NCBI RefSeq assembly: GCF_900156625.1
Contig: NZ_FTOB01000004.1
Location: 682,001-746,000, forward strand
Source of the DNA: Zobellia uliginosa
GTDB taxonomy: Bacteria > Bacteroidota > Bacteroidia > Flavobacteriales > Flavobacteriaceae
Length of the DNA stretch: 64,000 bases
Reading direction: 5' to 3'
Positions 35,727 through 43,863 of the stretch are shown here, one piece after another. The translations under genes and the position numbers were made by a program. The notes under the pieces were generated by a model. The model worked only from the letters and a program-made list of their open reading frames with translations. It was not told the DNA's origin and did not search any database. Position 1 is the first letter of the stretch; the number at the start of each line of letters is the position of its first letter.

Positions 35727-36878
35727 TTAGTTTTCTTCCGATGATTGGTGGTTGGTGTTAAGACCGACATATGTACCGTATTGACCGGGTATTTCAGGAC
35801 TTTTGATTCCCTTGATTTTTTTGATGGCATAGGGAACAAAAGATACTATGGTCATACCTGCACCTATTAACAACAGGGGAAGCGGGCTAACAAATACTTC
35901 GCTAAACGAGAATATGCCGATTACCAAAATAGTGGAGAAGGGCAGGGAGCAGGCCAGGATATTTACGGCAAAGTTAATGTCGAAAGTTGGTTCGGCCTGT
36001 TGGTCGTTCTCTTCCATGCTGCTGACGGCACTCATATGGGCAAAAGGCCAGAAACTACAGGCGCTTTGGGGGAATACTACCAATAGAAGGACCAATGGGG
36101 CCGCTAAGGAAGGAAGCAATAGTACGAAAATACCCGAGATAAGGAAGGTAATGCCCGATCGGCGTACCAAAAGCGATAGGATGAGTCCGAATTCACCAGA
36201 TTTTATACGTACCGCCATGCCTATGAACAATAACACCAAAGGTGTCATCAATGTCTTTACGCTTAAGACCGTATTTTTTAGGAAAAGCGGTAGGGAATCT
36301 AGGTTTAGCCCGAAAGCCAAAAGTAACAGGCCGACGATCAAGACAAGGTTGATGGGTTCTTTGAGCAATGCAAGGCCTAGACTTTTTAGTTTATTTGAAG
36401 TGGAAGGCTTGCCTTCTTGGGCCGAACGAAGGTGGTACCAATTCATGGCGAGCATATAGAGCATAATGAGTACGAAAATTTTATTGCCCACATCGGCCAG
36501 TGCCGCCAATGCCAAGGAATCGTCACCTAGGTATATGGCCAAGAAAGGAAAGCAGGAGAGTCCGGGTGCCAATGAGGGGAGCAACATCATTATCGTGCGC
36601 TTTTTGGCACTTTGTTCCTTTGATAGTGATATGCCGAGTATGTATTTTGATGCGGCTAGCATGATCAAGTTGAATGCCAGGGCCAGTACGGGGAATATCA
36701 AAAGCGAACTGTCTAGTTTTATTTTTAATAAGGCAACGAATATAACAGCGGGCAGGGCTATGCTGAGTATGAGTACTTTAACCCCTTTTAAATCCTGTTT
36801 CGCTACTTTTTTTTGTAGCAGGAAGCCCAAACCAATTATGAGTAATAGTTCTAGAGTATTTTGAAGGGCGAAATTCAT
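35727..36878 (-). CDS. AEC family transporter
   Basis: 383 aa with about ten hydrophobic segments in two halves, the arrangement of the auxin efflux carrier / malonate-malate transporter family. Typical elements are the opening LLLIIGLGFLLQKK, the FVALLKI helix pair, and LFIGMAVRIKSGE (~235). AEC proteins move small organic acids across the inner membrane. The C-terminal ~30 residues are polar and probably cytoplasmic. It lies 123 bases upstream of the ald start on the same strand, and 112 bases behind the aminotransferase across a 13-bp inverted repeat. Substrate unknown; the context suggests an amino or keto acid. Confidence 0.83.
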   Translation of the reverse strand: MNFALQNTLELLLIIGLGFLLQKKVAKQDLKGVKVLILSIALPAVIFVALLKIKLDSSLLIFPVLALAFNLIMLAASKYILGISLSKEQSAKKRTIMMLLPSLAPGLSCFPFLAIYLGDDSLALAALADVGNKIFVLIMLYMLAMNWYHLRSAQEGKPSTSNKLKSLGLALLKEPINLVLIVGLLLLAFGLNLDSLPLFLKNTVLSVKTLMTPLVLLFIGMAVRIKSGEFGLILSLLVRRSGITFLISGIFVLLLPSLAAPLVLLLVVFPQSACSFWPFAHMSAVSSMEENDQQAEPTFDINFAVNILACSLPFSTILVIGIFSFSEVFVSPLPLLLIGAGMTIVSFVPYAIKKIKGIKSPEIPGQYGTYVGLNTNHQSSEEN

Positions 36879-36931
36879 GAGTAAGCAGTTTAAGGTTATT
36901 GTTTAGTCTGTAAGCGAGAAAGGCTTGTTGG

Positions 36932-36977
36932 GAGCCGAACATAAAAGCATCGGGTCGGTTGGTCTTATGTTCGGCTC
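36932..36977. repeat. 13-bp perfect inverted repeat (intra-cluster hairpin)
   Basis: GAGCCGAACATAA (36932-36944) and TTATGTTCGGCTC (36965-36977) with a 20-base loop, between the aminotransferase stop and the AEC transporter start. No T-run follows on either strand, so it is not a standard terminator. It could be an mRNA-processing or stability element, or an operator. Confidence 0.7.
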
Positions 36978-36990
36978 TTGGCCATTGAAA

Positions 36991-38178
36991 TTATGCCAGT
37001 ACCTTTTGTAGGGCCGTAGTAAAGAGTTTCATTTCTTCCATGGTACCCATGCTCACACGACACCAATTCTTGTCCATAATGCTGAAGGCGCGTACACCCA
37101 CGCGTTGTTCGGTCATTTTCTCCAAGAATTCTTTTCCTTCCATTTCAATTGGGAAAAGAATGAAGCTGGTGGAAGAGGGGACATATTCGTAGCCCATCTT
37201 ATCCAATACCGAATAAACGTATTCTCTACAGGCGGCGTTCAGTTTTCTTGATTTGTTCTGAAATTCAACGTCGTCCATACTTACGGATCCGGCAAATATG
37301 GTAGGGTAGGAGATTCCCATTCCCCCACGGGTGATTTTTGCGATTTTACCCAAAGTATCTTCTTGGGCCACGATGTATCCTAAGCGCAAGCCGGCCATAC
37401 CGTGTATCTTTGAGAACGTACGGGCTATGATAACGTCTTTCCCTTGGTTGATTAATGAGACCATGCTTTTTTCGGCGGCATCCTCTAAAAAGCCCAAATA
37501 GGCCTCATCTATAAAAACGGTTACTTTTTCTGAAACACGGGAACAGAAATCGACCAACTCTGCATGATCGGTCATACTGCCTGTTGGGTTGTTGGGGTTG
37601 CAGATGTATACCAATTTGGTGTCTGAATCTATCGCTGCTTCCATGGCCGCAAGATCATGTGACCAATCTTCCTTTAAAGGAACAGGTTTCCAAGTGGCAC
37701 CTGTAGCTTCTGCCACTTTTATAAGTGACATGTATGAGGGGTCTGCAGATACGATGTTTCCGCCTTCGGCAAATAAGACCATGGCAGTCTTTTCCAATAG
37801 GTCCGATGAACCGGGGGCCATCATAATGTTTTTGGCGGTAACCTTTTCTTCGACGGCGATTTTTTCCATTAACTCAAAAAGCTCTTTCCAGGCGTACCTA
37901 TTTCCTAAATGGGCCGTGCTTTTGAATGCTTCAATTGCTTTGGGAGATGGGCCGTAAGGGTTTTCGTTGGCGTTTAATTTGGCCAATAGTTTTGCGGTGT
38001 CGGGAAAGACCTCGGCGTTGTACTCTTTGAAAAAGGGACTGTAAAGTGTTTGTCCTTCCGCATTTATATGAAGTCCTCTGGCATTTGATTTGCCAAAAGT
38101 AACATTTGGGATGACCAGTGCTCCTGCAGCGGTTAGCATTCCTCTTTTTAACCAAGCTCTTCTGTCTAATGTGTTCAT
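36991..38178 (-). CDS. Tat-signal aminotransferase (HisC-like, class I/II)
   Basis: 395 aa. The N-terminus carries a twin-arginine type signal (LDRRAWLKRGMLTAAGALVI, residues 4-23), unusual for a PLP enzyme because it implies export after folding with cofactor. The aminotransferase body follows: KLNANENPYGPSPKAIEAF (~70), APGSSDLLEKTAM (~125), YICNPNNPTGSM (~195, the Asn that contacts PLP), FIDEAYLGFLED (~225), and the PLP-lysine block ARTFSKIHGMAGLRLGY (~255). The closest named family is histidinol-phosphate aminotransferase. It lies 28 bases behind a lipoprotein gene and in the same direction as a TonB receptor. Periplasmic aromatic or amino-acid conversion is an inference. Confidence 0.85.
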   Translation of the reverse strand: MNTLDRRAWLKRGMLTAAGALVIPNVTFGKSNARGLHINAEGQTLYSPFFKEYNAEVFPDTAKLLAKLNANENPYGPSPKAIEAFKSTAHLGNRYAWKELFELMEKIAVEEKVTAKNIMMAPGSSDLLEKTAMVLFAEGGNIVSADPSYMSLIKVAEATGATWKPVPLKEDWSHDLAAMEAAIDSDTKLVYICNPNNPTGSMTDHAELVDFCSRVSEKVTVFIDEAYLGFLEDAAEKSMVSLINQGKDVIIARTFSKIHGMAGLRLGYIVAQEDTLGKIAKITRGGMGISYPTIFAGSVSMDDVEFQNKSRKLNAACREYVYSVLDKMGYEYVPSSTSFILFPIEMEGKEFLEKMTEQRVGVRAFSIMDKNWCRVSMGTMEEMKLFTTALQKVLA

Positions 38179-38206
38179 AATGTGGTGTATTTAAGTTATA
38201 TAGTTG

Positions 38207-38707
38207 TTAGTTTGATTCTACCGGGTCAGCATTGGCGCCCAGGTCTCCCGTGGCTACTATGGTGTCGTCGGTGTCGCTTAAGTAAATGTTGATATGGGCA
38301 TCCATTTCTAGGATGGAACCGTAAAACGAGGTATCCGCTATCACAAAAAACTTGCTAGCGCTTAATTCTCCGCTATCTCCGGAAACCGAATCCAACTCCA
38401 GCATGGTAGTGGTTTCGGTTCCTATGGCCCCGCTAACGATTAGAGCCGGGTGGGTTGATCCTTCTATGGTGTTGTATAGGGATACTTGAACCAAAGTGCG
38501 GTCCAGATTGTCCTTCCAAAATACGATTCTTCCGTAAACATTGGATCCGGTTGGATCTGTTGATTCAATGTCATAGGCTACATATTCATTTAGTGTTCCT
38601 CCTCCATCGGCAGTAGTAAGTACTGGGCCCAACCTTTCTTGTTCACAAGAAAAAAGACCTGCGGTAACCACCATTGCTACTAAAATGTTCTTTATATGTT
38701 TTATCAT
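38207..38707 (-). CDS. Lipoprotein of unknown function
   Basis: 166 aa. Lipoprotein signal ending at Cys21 (ILVAMVVTAGLFSC). The mature part is beta-rich: GGGTLNEYVAYDIESTDPTG, VYGRIVFWKDNLDRTLVQVSL, then HPALIVSGAIGTETTTMLEL. The strand pattern with the HPAxI element is vaguely like a CHRD domain, but no confident family is recognised. It sits 34 bases behind the TonB receptor and 28 bases ahead of the aminotransferase, so it is co-transcribed and may be a surface partner of that receptor, in the position a SusD would hold but far smaller. Confidence 0.7.
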   Translation of the reverse strand: MIKHIKNILVAMVVTAGLFSCEQERLGPVLTTADGGGTLNEYVAYDIESTDPTGSNVYGRIVFWKDNLDRTLVQVSLYNTIEGSTHPALIVSGAIGTETTTMLELDSVSGDSGELSASKFFVIADTSFYGSILEMDAHINIYLSDTDDTIVATGDLGANADPVESN

Positions 38708-38741
38708 AATATTCTTTTTTAAATTTTTACCGAATTCATCA

Positions 38742-41690
38742 CTATAGTGTAAAGCTTAATCTACCAAAGTAGTATGAGCCTGATGACCCTTGCTGATAGT
38801 TGGAATACAGGTTGAAGGTTCTTAGCTCGTACCTTACAATTTCAGGGTATTCGTTAAAGATGTTGTTCCCACCAACAGTGAAGCTGATCTTATCCGTAAA
38901 GTTGTAAGTGATACCTATATCCGTAGTGAATTCTGGTGTAAAATATTGATCGGCGTAACCAAAGCTGCCATCAAGAAGCGTACGTTCTCTACTATCCCTG
39001 GTCTGTACGGAACCAAATCTTGTACCTCTTAGCATGGCAGAGAATTTACCAATGGAATAGTTCAAGGTTCCAATGATCTTGCTGCTTGGGGTTCCAGTTT
39101 CAAACTGTCCAATAAGACCTCTGTTTACGTAGTTGTCCGCTAGTTCGGCATCGGTAAGATTGGTGTTGAGGTCAGGAATATTTACGTTTTCAAATTTGTT
39201 TTCCCTGAATGTTCCTGAAAGTGTAACTCCTAATTTACCGGCTCCAAGATTGGTATTGTAATTTAGGACCGCTTCCACACCTTTGGTGCTTATGTCCCCA
39301 CCGTTAATTCTAAAACTGGCCAGACCGCTACCAATAATAGGGGAAAGTACAGGTGCTTGACCGGCATCAAACTCTCCAGTTTCAAATATTCTGTCAAAAA
39401 TGTCAATTTTATAAGCATCAACAGTTAAGTTCAATTTTCCTATTTTGGTAGTAAAACCTAAACTATAGTTTCTGGATCTTTCTTCTTGTAACTGGCCTAT
39501 TCCTAAAGCTCTTGCCGCAGAACTACTGTTAGGATAAAGTGTACCGTCAAACGGTGTTAGGCCAACAAAAAACGTGTAACTGTGCGAATAGTTCAGTTCT
39601 TGTAATGAAGGAGCTCTAAAGCCACTACTGAAAGAACCTCTTAGGGCAAAATTATCTCCAATTGAATAACGGGCAGCCACTTTACCCGTTAGCACGTTTC
39701 CAAAATCGGAATAGTTTTCTAGGCGAAGTGCACCGGAAACTAAAAATGCTTCGGTCACGTCTAGTTCCATATCTACATAAGCCGCCATTACCGAACGGTA
39801 AGAGTTACTTTCGTTTTCAGGTGCAAAACCTCTGAAACACTGGCAGTTTAGTGCATAATTTTTAACCAATTCTTGGCTTACCCCTGCGTATGGTAATACA
39901 ACTGGATTTCCGGAATCGTCTACAATAGGGGTACCGTTAAGGTCTTCTAGGGGAAAACCGTCAGGGCCAACTAAGGCTTGGTTGTCCTCTGTGGCGGTAA
40001 CAACACCTGCAGTACCGGCAGTCCAGCTTTCTTCCTGTCCTGCAACTATCGCATAGTTTTCAACTCTTAATTCACCACCAAAAGCCACGTTCAGTCCTGA
40101 TAGGACATCCTCATAGTAATTGGTAAAGTCCAAGTTCAATGTGTTTTGGGCAAAGCTGTGTGTTCCTAGGTACATATCGGTAGGAGAGCCTGTTCCTATA
40201 CTTGCGTTCCATGTGTTGAACATTCCGTATTTGGCAGAGTTCATACCAAAGCTGTTGCTAAGGTCAAAATCAAACTCACCAAGTTCACCTGTTAGGCCCA
40301 TTGATAAAGAAAGGTTGTATTGGTCCGTATAAATCTGGGGCCTAAACCCGTTTGGGTATAGGTCAAAGCTAGTTCTGTCCGCTTGAGCGGCTCTTCTGTA
40401 AAAACAACTATAAGCATCGGAATACTGGTAACCGAAATCCCCAAAAGCATAAAAATCCGTGGTTTCACTCAACGGATTTTCAAGATTAAAGCCAAAGCCC
40501 ATGAGCGTCTTGGCCGGCAGTCCTGAATACGTGGCTACATCTACTTGTTCAATGTCTCTTGCGGCCATGAGCCCTTCTACTGTTGTTAGTGAGCTTATTG
40601 CAGCAGCATTGCCGCTGGCTTGCGCTGCCACCAGTTCCGGGTTGGTTATTACGGGTCTTCCGTTTACATCGGTAGTTTGATTGTTCAGATAGGTGTCGCT
40701 GTAAAGTGGGGCTCTGTCTATTTCAAGAACTGTAGGGCGTATGGTACGTTCAGATTGACTTATTAAAGCTGATACGTTAAAGTATCCTCCGTTTTCAAAG
40801 CCAATTCCATAATTTCCGTCAAATTGAAAATTGAAACCGTCCCAGTCTCCCGAAGACCTGTTCAAGGCTTTTTCACCGTCGGTCAAATCCGAGTCGCTAA
40901 AATCTGGAGATTTGTTAGGGTAACCGCCCACGGTAAGGGTTCCGGTAAATTCACCGGTTCCCTTTTTGGTTACTACGTTTATAACACCGGCAATAGCGTC
41001 AGAACCATATTGTGCAGATGCCCCGTCACGAAGTATCTCTATATGGTCTATACCAATAGAAGGTATAAACTTCATGTCTACCGCATTAGACGGTGTACCT
41101 GTTTGTGATGCCGCTAAAATTGCCGAGGTATGCCTTCTTTTACCATTTACTAAAACTAGCATCTGGTTTGGGGCCAAACCCCTAAGGCTTGGCGGACTAA
41201 CAAAGGATGATAGGTCTCCACCACCACTTGTATAAGCGGTAAAAGAGGGTGCCGATGCCGCTAACATTTGTGAAAGGTCCTGTTGTGGCATATTAATAGC
41301 GTCTTTCTTAATATCGATAACATCTACCGGTACAGGAGTGTTCAATTTGGTTCTGGGCTGGCCCCGAGACCCGATTACTATCGTTTCAAGTAATTGTTCA
41401 GCAGCCATGGCCAAGGTTATGTTGAGTACTTCTTTACCGTTTACTGGAATTTCTTTAGTGCCGTATCCTAATGATGAAAAGATTAGGATAGCATCGCTAG
41501 GGACATCTATAGTATATTCTCCGTCAAAATTTGTAGTGGCACCTTTTGTTGTGCCTTTGATAATAATGTCTGTGCCAGGTAGCACGACTCCTTCTTCATC
41601 TATTACTGTTCCAGTAATAGTAATCTCTTGACCGTATGATATGTATATACAGTTTAAAAATAAGAGTGATAGTACGAGAGCTTTCTTCAT
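38742..41690 (-). CDS. TonB-dependent receptor of the aminotransferase cluster
   Basis: 982 aa from the ATG at 41690 (MKKALVLSLLFLNCIYISYG); a start at 41720 would add ten residues before the signal. Carboxypeptidase-like domain ITITGTVIDEEGVVLPGTDI (~23-95), plug with LRGLAPNQMLVLVNGKRRHT (~160) and IEILRDGASAQYGSDAIAGV (~210), barrel ending SGSYYFGRLSFTL. It is a paralogue of the receptor at 11442-14423 (same plug motifs, similar size). First gene of a minus-strand series with a lipoprotein and an exported aminotransferase; an Lrp-type regulator is divergent. No SusD. Ligand unknown; amino-acid- or peptide-like compounds are suggested by context. Confidence 0.88.
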   Translation of the reverse strand: MKKALVLSLLFLNCIYISYGQEITITGTVIDEEGVVLPGTDIIIKGTTKGATTNFDGEYTIDVPSDAILIFSSLGYGTKEIPVNGKEVLNITLAMAAEQLLETIVIGSRGQPRTKLNTPVPVDVIDIKKDAINMPQQDLSQMLAASAPSFTAYTSGGGDLSSFVSPPSLRGLAPNQMLVLVNGKRRHTSAILAASQTGTPSNAVDMKFIPSIGIDHIEILRDGASAQYGSDAIAGVINVVTKKGTGEFTGTLTVGGYPNKSPDFSDSDLTDGEKALNRSSGDWDGFNFQFDGNYGIGFENGGYFNVSALISQSERTIRPTVLEIDRAPLYSDTYLNNQTTDVNGRPVITNPELVAAQASGNAAAISSLTTVEGLMAARDIEQVDVATYSGLPAKTLMGFGFNLENPLSETTDFYAFGDFGYQYSDAYSCFYRRAAQADRTSFDLYPNGFRPQIYTDQYNLSLSMGLTGELGEFDFDLSNSFGMNSAKYGMFNTWNASIGTGSPTDMYLGTHSFAQNTLNLDFTNYYEDVLSGLNVAFGGELRVENYAIVAGQEESWTAGTAGVVTATEDNQALVGPDGFPLEDLNGTPIVDDSGNPVVLPYAGVSQELVKNYALNCQCFRGFAPENESNSYRSVMAAYVDMELDVTEAFLVSGALRLENYSDFGNVLTGKVAARYSIGDNFALRGSFSSGFRAPSLQELNYSHSYTFFVGLTPFDGTLYPNSSSAARALGIGQLQEERSRNYSLGFTTKIGKLNLTVDAYKIDIFDRIFETGEFDAGQAPVLSPIIGSGLASFRINGGDISTKGVEAVLNYNTNLGAGKLGVTLSGTFRENKFENVNIPDLNTNLTDAELADNYVNRGLIGQFETGTPSSKIIGTLNYSIGKFSAMLRGTRFGSVQTRDSRERTLLDGSFGYADQYFTPEFTTDIGITYNFTDKISFTVGGNNIFNEYPEIVRYELRTFNLYSNYQQGSSGSYYFGRLSFTL

Positions 41691-41977
41691 AAGTACAAGG
41701 TTTTGGTTGATACTAAACATTGTTCATTTGCCCAACCACACCTTATCCAATCGGGGGACGGTGGTCAAATGCAGATCTAAAGAAAAGTTCCGGATACTTA
41801 ACAGTGTCGATTGTCATTTTCTATGACGTAACGACAAGACAATATTAGTGTGACTTTTTGATTAAAAAAAATCCGACACCATTTTAAAATACTGTGTTTT
41901 AGTTGGTTGCGGGTGTGTAATCTACCGATATGGTAATTTTTGATAAAAAAATGATCAATATGACAGAATTGAGATTT

Positions 41978-41996
41978 TTAGATTTTAAAAATCTAA
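41978..41996. promoter_or_regulatory. Perfect 19-bp palindrome, candidate Lrp/AsnC operator
   Basis: TTAGATTTTAAAAATCTAA: 9-base arms around one central A. It lies 288 bases from the receptor start and 252 from the regulator start, i.e. near the middle of the divergent region. Confidence 0.6.
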
Positions 41997-42161
41997 CGAT
42001 ATGTAAATATTGCGTTATAAAACCATTTTTATGGCATCCAAAATTTGGTGCGGCCAATTTTTAATTATATCCATAAAAAAACGCCTTTTATTAGTGAATT
42101 ATAACTGTTTTTTTAAAATCATTAAACTATTTTTACTAAAATCATCTATTTGATAAATTAA

Positions 42162-42193
42162 ATTGAAAGATTTTTCAATCAATAAAGTTGATT
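42162..42193. promoter_or_regulatory. Two overlapping dyads upstream of the Lrp-family gene
   Basis: ATTGAAA-GATT-TTTCAAT (42162-42179) and AATCAA-TAAAG-TTGATT (42177-42193), sharing three bases and ending 54 bases before the regulator ATG. Likely autoregulatory or cluster operators; inference. Confidence 0.55.
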
Positions 42194-42247
42194 ATCAGGG
42201 TTTGAGCCTTGAAAAGAAGCAAATACTAACCGCGAAAAATACTACAG

Positions 42248-42709
42248 ATGAGAGATAAACTTGATGGAGTAGATTATAAAATATTGACCTTGTTGTCCGA
42301 CGACGCACAAATGCCGTATACCGAGGTTGCCAAAAGGGCCGGGATATCTCCGGGAACAGTTCATATGAGAACCCGAAAGATGAAGAATATGGGAGTGATC
42401 AAGGGGGCTACCCTGAGTTTAGATTATAGTAAGATGGGGTATAAAATGACGGTTTTTCTAGGGATTTACCTGCGTGAAAGTTTTTTGTACCGGGCGGTTA
42501 TGGACGAGCTTGCTAAAATTCGGGAAGTTGTAAAAATTCACCATAGTACGGGTAAGTACGATATATTTATTAAGGTCCATGCAAAAGATAGTCTTCACTA
42601 TCGTAATCTTTATCAAGAATCCATACTTACTATAGAGGGGATAAGGGGTATAGAGTCGTTTATATCGGTAGAGGAGAAAATGAGCAGGCATATAGACTTT
42701 GAAGGATAA
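42248..42709 (+). CDS. Lrp/AsnC family transcriptional regulator
   Basis: 153 aa, the usual size. N-terminal winged helix-turn-helix (LDGVDYKILTLLSDDAQMPY, then EVAKRAGISPGTVHMRTRKM, residues 4-45) and a C-terminal RAM ligand-binding domain (KMTVFLGIYLRESFLYRAVM; HHSTGKYDIFIKVHAKDSL; IRGIESFISVEE). Such proteins form octamers and sense amino acids. Divergent from the receptor-aminotransferase cluster across dyad-rich DNA, so it is probably its regulator and its own; this is inferred from position only. Confidence 0.9.
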   Translation: MRDKLDGVDYKILTLLSDDAQMPYTEVAKRAGISPGTVHMRTRKMKNMGVIKGATLSLDYSKMGYKMTVFLGIYLRESFLYRAVMDELAKIREVVKIHHSTGKYDIFIKVHAKDSLHYRNLYQESILTIEGIRGIESFISVEEKMSRHIDFEG

Positions 42710-42868
42710 TCGGCCATTGCCTGATGGCATTACATATAGCGCTTAAATAAAATGAGTCCACGGTAATGTTTTTTTTGATAATAAAACGTTAAAAACCGGT
42801 TTTTGGGTAACGATCGTATACTTTCTTCGTCTTTAAGGTATATCATCAATCATTTAAATCAACAAATC

Positions 42869-43204
42869 ATGAGAAATTTAAGTTTAGTATGGGTGGCTGC
42901 AATGCTGCTATCGGTCGGTAGCCTTTTTGCCAATGGGAAAGAGAGTGAAAAACCTTCAAGAAGTCTGGCTTATCAAATAGCTGAACTGTTAAGTGATAAC
43001 GAATTGACTGTCCAAGAGGTCGATAAGCTTGCGCGTGTACGCTTTACGTTGAATGAGCGGCAAGAGATCGTGATATTGGCGATTGATTCCGATAACGAGG
43101 TTGTAAAGGCCTTTGTGGAAGAAAGACTTGAAGCTAAAAAGGTAATTGTGCAAAGGTATAAGGCGGGTAGGACCTATACGTTGCCGGTGCGGATAGCCCG
43201 CTAA
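42869..43204 (+). CDS. Small secreted protein, paralogue of 34106-34450
   Basis: 111 aa from the ATG at 42869 (MRNLSLVWVAAMLLSVGSLF); a longer frame from 42803 would place 22 polar residues before the signal. Signal peptide ~1-20. The mature domain SLAYQIAELLSDNELTVQEV, ARVRFTLNERQEIVILAIDS, KAFVEERLEAKKV and GRTYTLPVRIAR aligns along its length with the 114-aa product at 34106-34450, including the final G-x-x-Y-x-[IL]-P pattern. A TonB C-terminal-like fold is suspected. Function unknown. Terminator 25 bases after the stop. Confidence 0.73.
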   Translation: MRNLSLVWVAAMLLSVGSLFANGKESEKPSRSLAYQIAELLSDNELTVQEVDKLARVRFTLNERQEIVILAIDSDNEVVKAFVEERLEAKKVIVQRYKAGRTYTLPVRIAR

Positions 43205-43228
43205 GCTGGGTTGTTGTAAGAAATACGA

Positions 43229-43268
43229 ATCCTGAGACCCGATTCATCACCGGACTCAGGATTTTTTC
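43229..43268 (+). terminator. Intrinsic terminator
   Basis: ATCCTGAG/CTCAGGAT stem with an 18-base loop, then a T-run. It overlaps the last codons of the convergent DUF1456 gene. Confidence 0.75.
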
Positions 43269-43618
43269 TTGTTCTTGTATTTTACGTTGGTAATATCTTT
43301 GTTTATCCGTTTCTGCTGCTGGGTCTTGAAATCCGGGCGCTTCTGTTTTAAAGGCTTTACGGGCTTCTTCATCAGTACCTCGCCAGGGTTTTTCGGGTTG
43401 TCCTTGGTTCCTCTTAAGTGGATAACAAGTCCGTTCAAGAAATTACGTAAAACTTGATCTCCACACTCTCGGTAATTGGGGTGGTCTTCTTTTCTGAAAA
43501 AAGCGCCCAATTCACTCTTGCTAATGTTGAAATCAACAAGTTTTAAGATGTCTACGATCTCATCATCGCGCAACATGAGGGCTACTCTAAGCTTTTTGAA
43601 AACATCGTTATTGTCCAT
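43256..43618 (-). CDS. DUF1456 (YehS-like) protein
   Basis: 120 aa from the ATG at 43618 (MDNNDVFKKLRVAL); an alternative ATG at 43624 adds two residues. It contains two copies of the short DUF1456 repeat: NDVFKKLRVALMLRDDEIVD with FNISKSELGAFFRKEDHPNY, and CGDQVLRNFLNGLVIHLRG. The C-terminal ~35 residues are highly basic (Lys/Arg-rich, KQKRPDFKTQQQKR), suggesting nucleic-acid contact. Cytoplasmic; function unknown. Confidence 0.87.
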   Translation of the reverse strand: MDNNDVFKKLRVALMLRDDEIVDILKLVDFNISKSELGAFFRKEDHPNYRECGDQVLRNFLNGLVIHLRGTKDNPKNPGEVLMKKPVKPLKQKRPDFKTQQQKRINKDITNVKYKNKKKS

Positions 43619-43863
43619 GGTCAAAAATTTTCGACAAGGTATTACAAATTAAACTTCCGACCACGATCACTAAGCAATAATCGGGTATATAATATGGGAA
43701 GTTAGCCTTCCAACCTATCCCTTTGACATACATTTTAAGTTTCAAAATGACAATTTGACTGATTCAAATGTTAAATAAATGCCAAAAAGTCAGTTAAAAG
43801 GACTTGGTACGTGAATTGTCTATAACAGTTCAAATTAAAAGTCTAATACAAAACATTGAAGTC

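Larger units (their letters stand above)
41691..42247. other. 557-bp AT-rich divergent regulatory region
   Basis: No gene. It separates the receptor cluster from the Lrp-family regulator and is unusually AT-rich. It holds a perfect 19-bp palindrome and two overlapping dyads (listed separately). Candidate promoters are of poor quality by the TAnnTTTG rule, consistent with activator-dependent transcription. Confidence 0.65.

Noticed and set aside
35848-36459. 203-codon plus-strand ORF opposite the AEC transporter
   Set aside because: Antisense shadow of a hydrophobic coding region; no start context and no family pattern.
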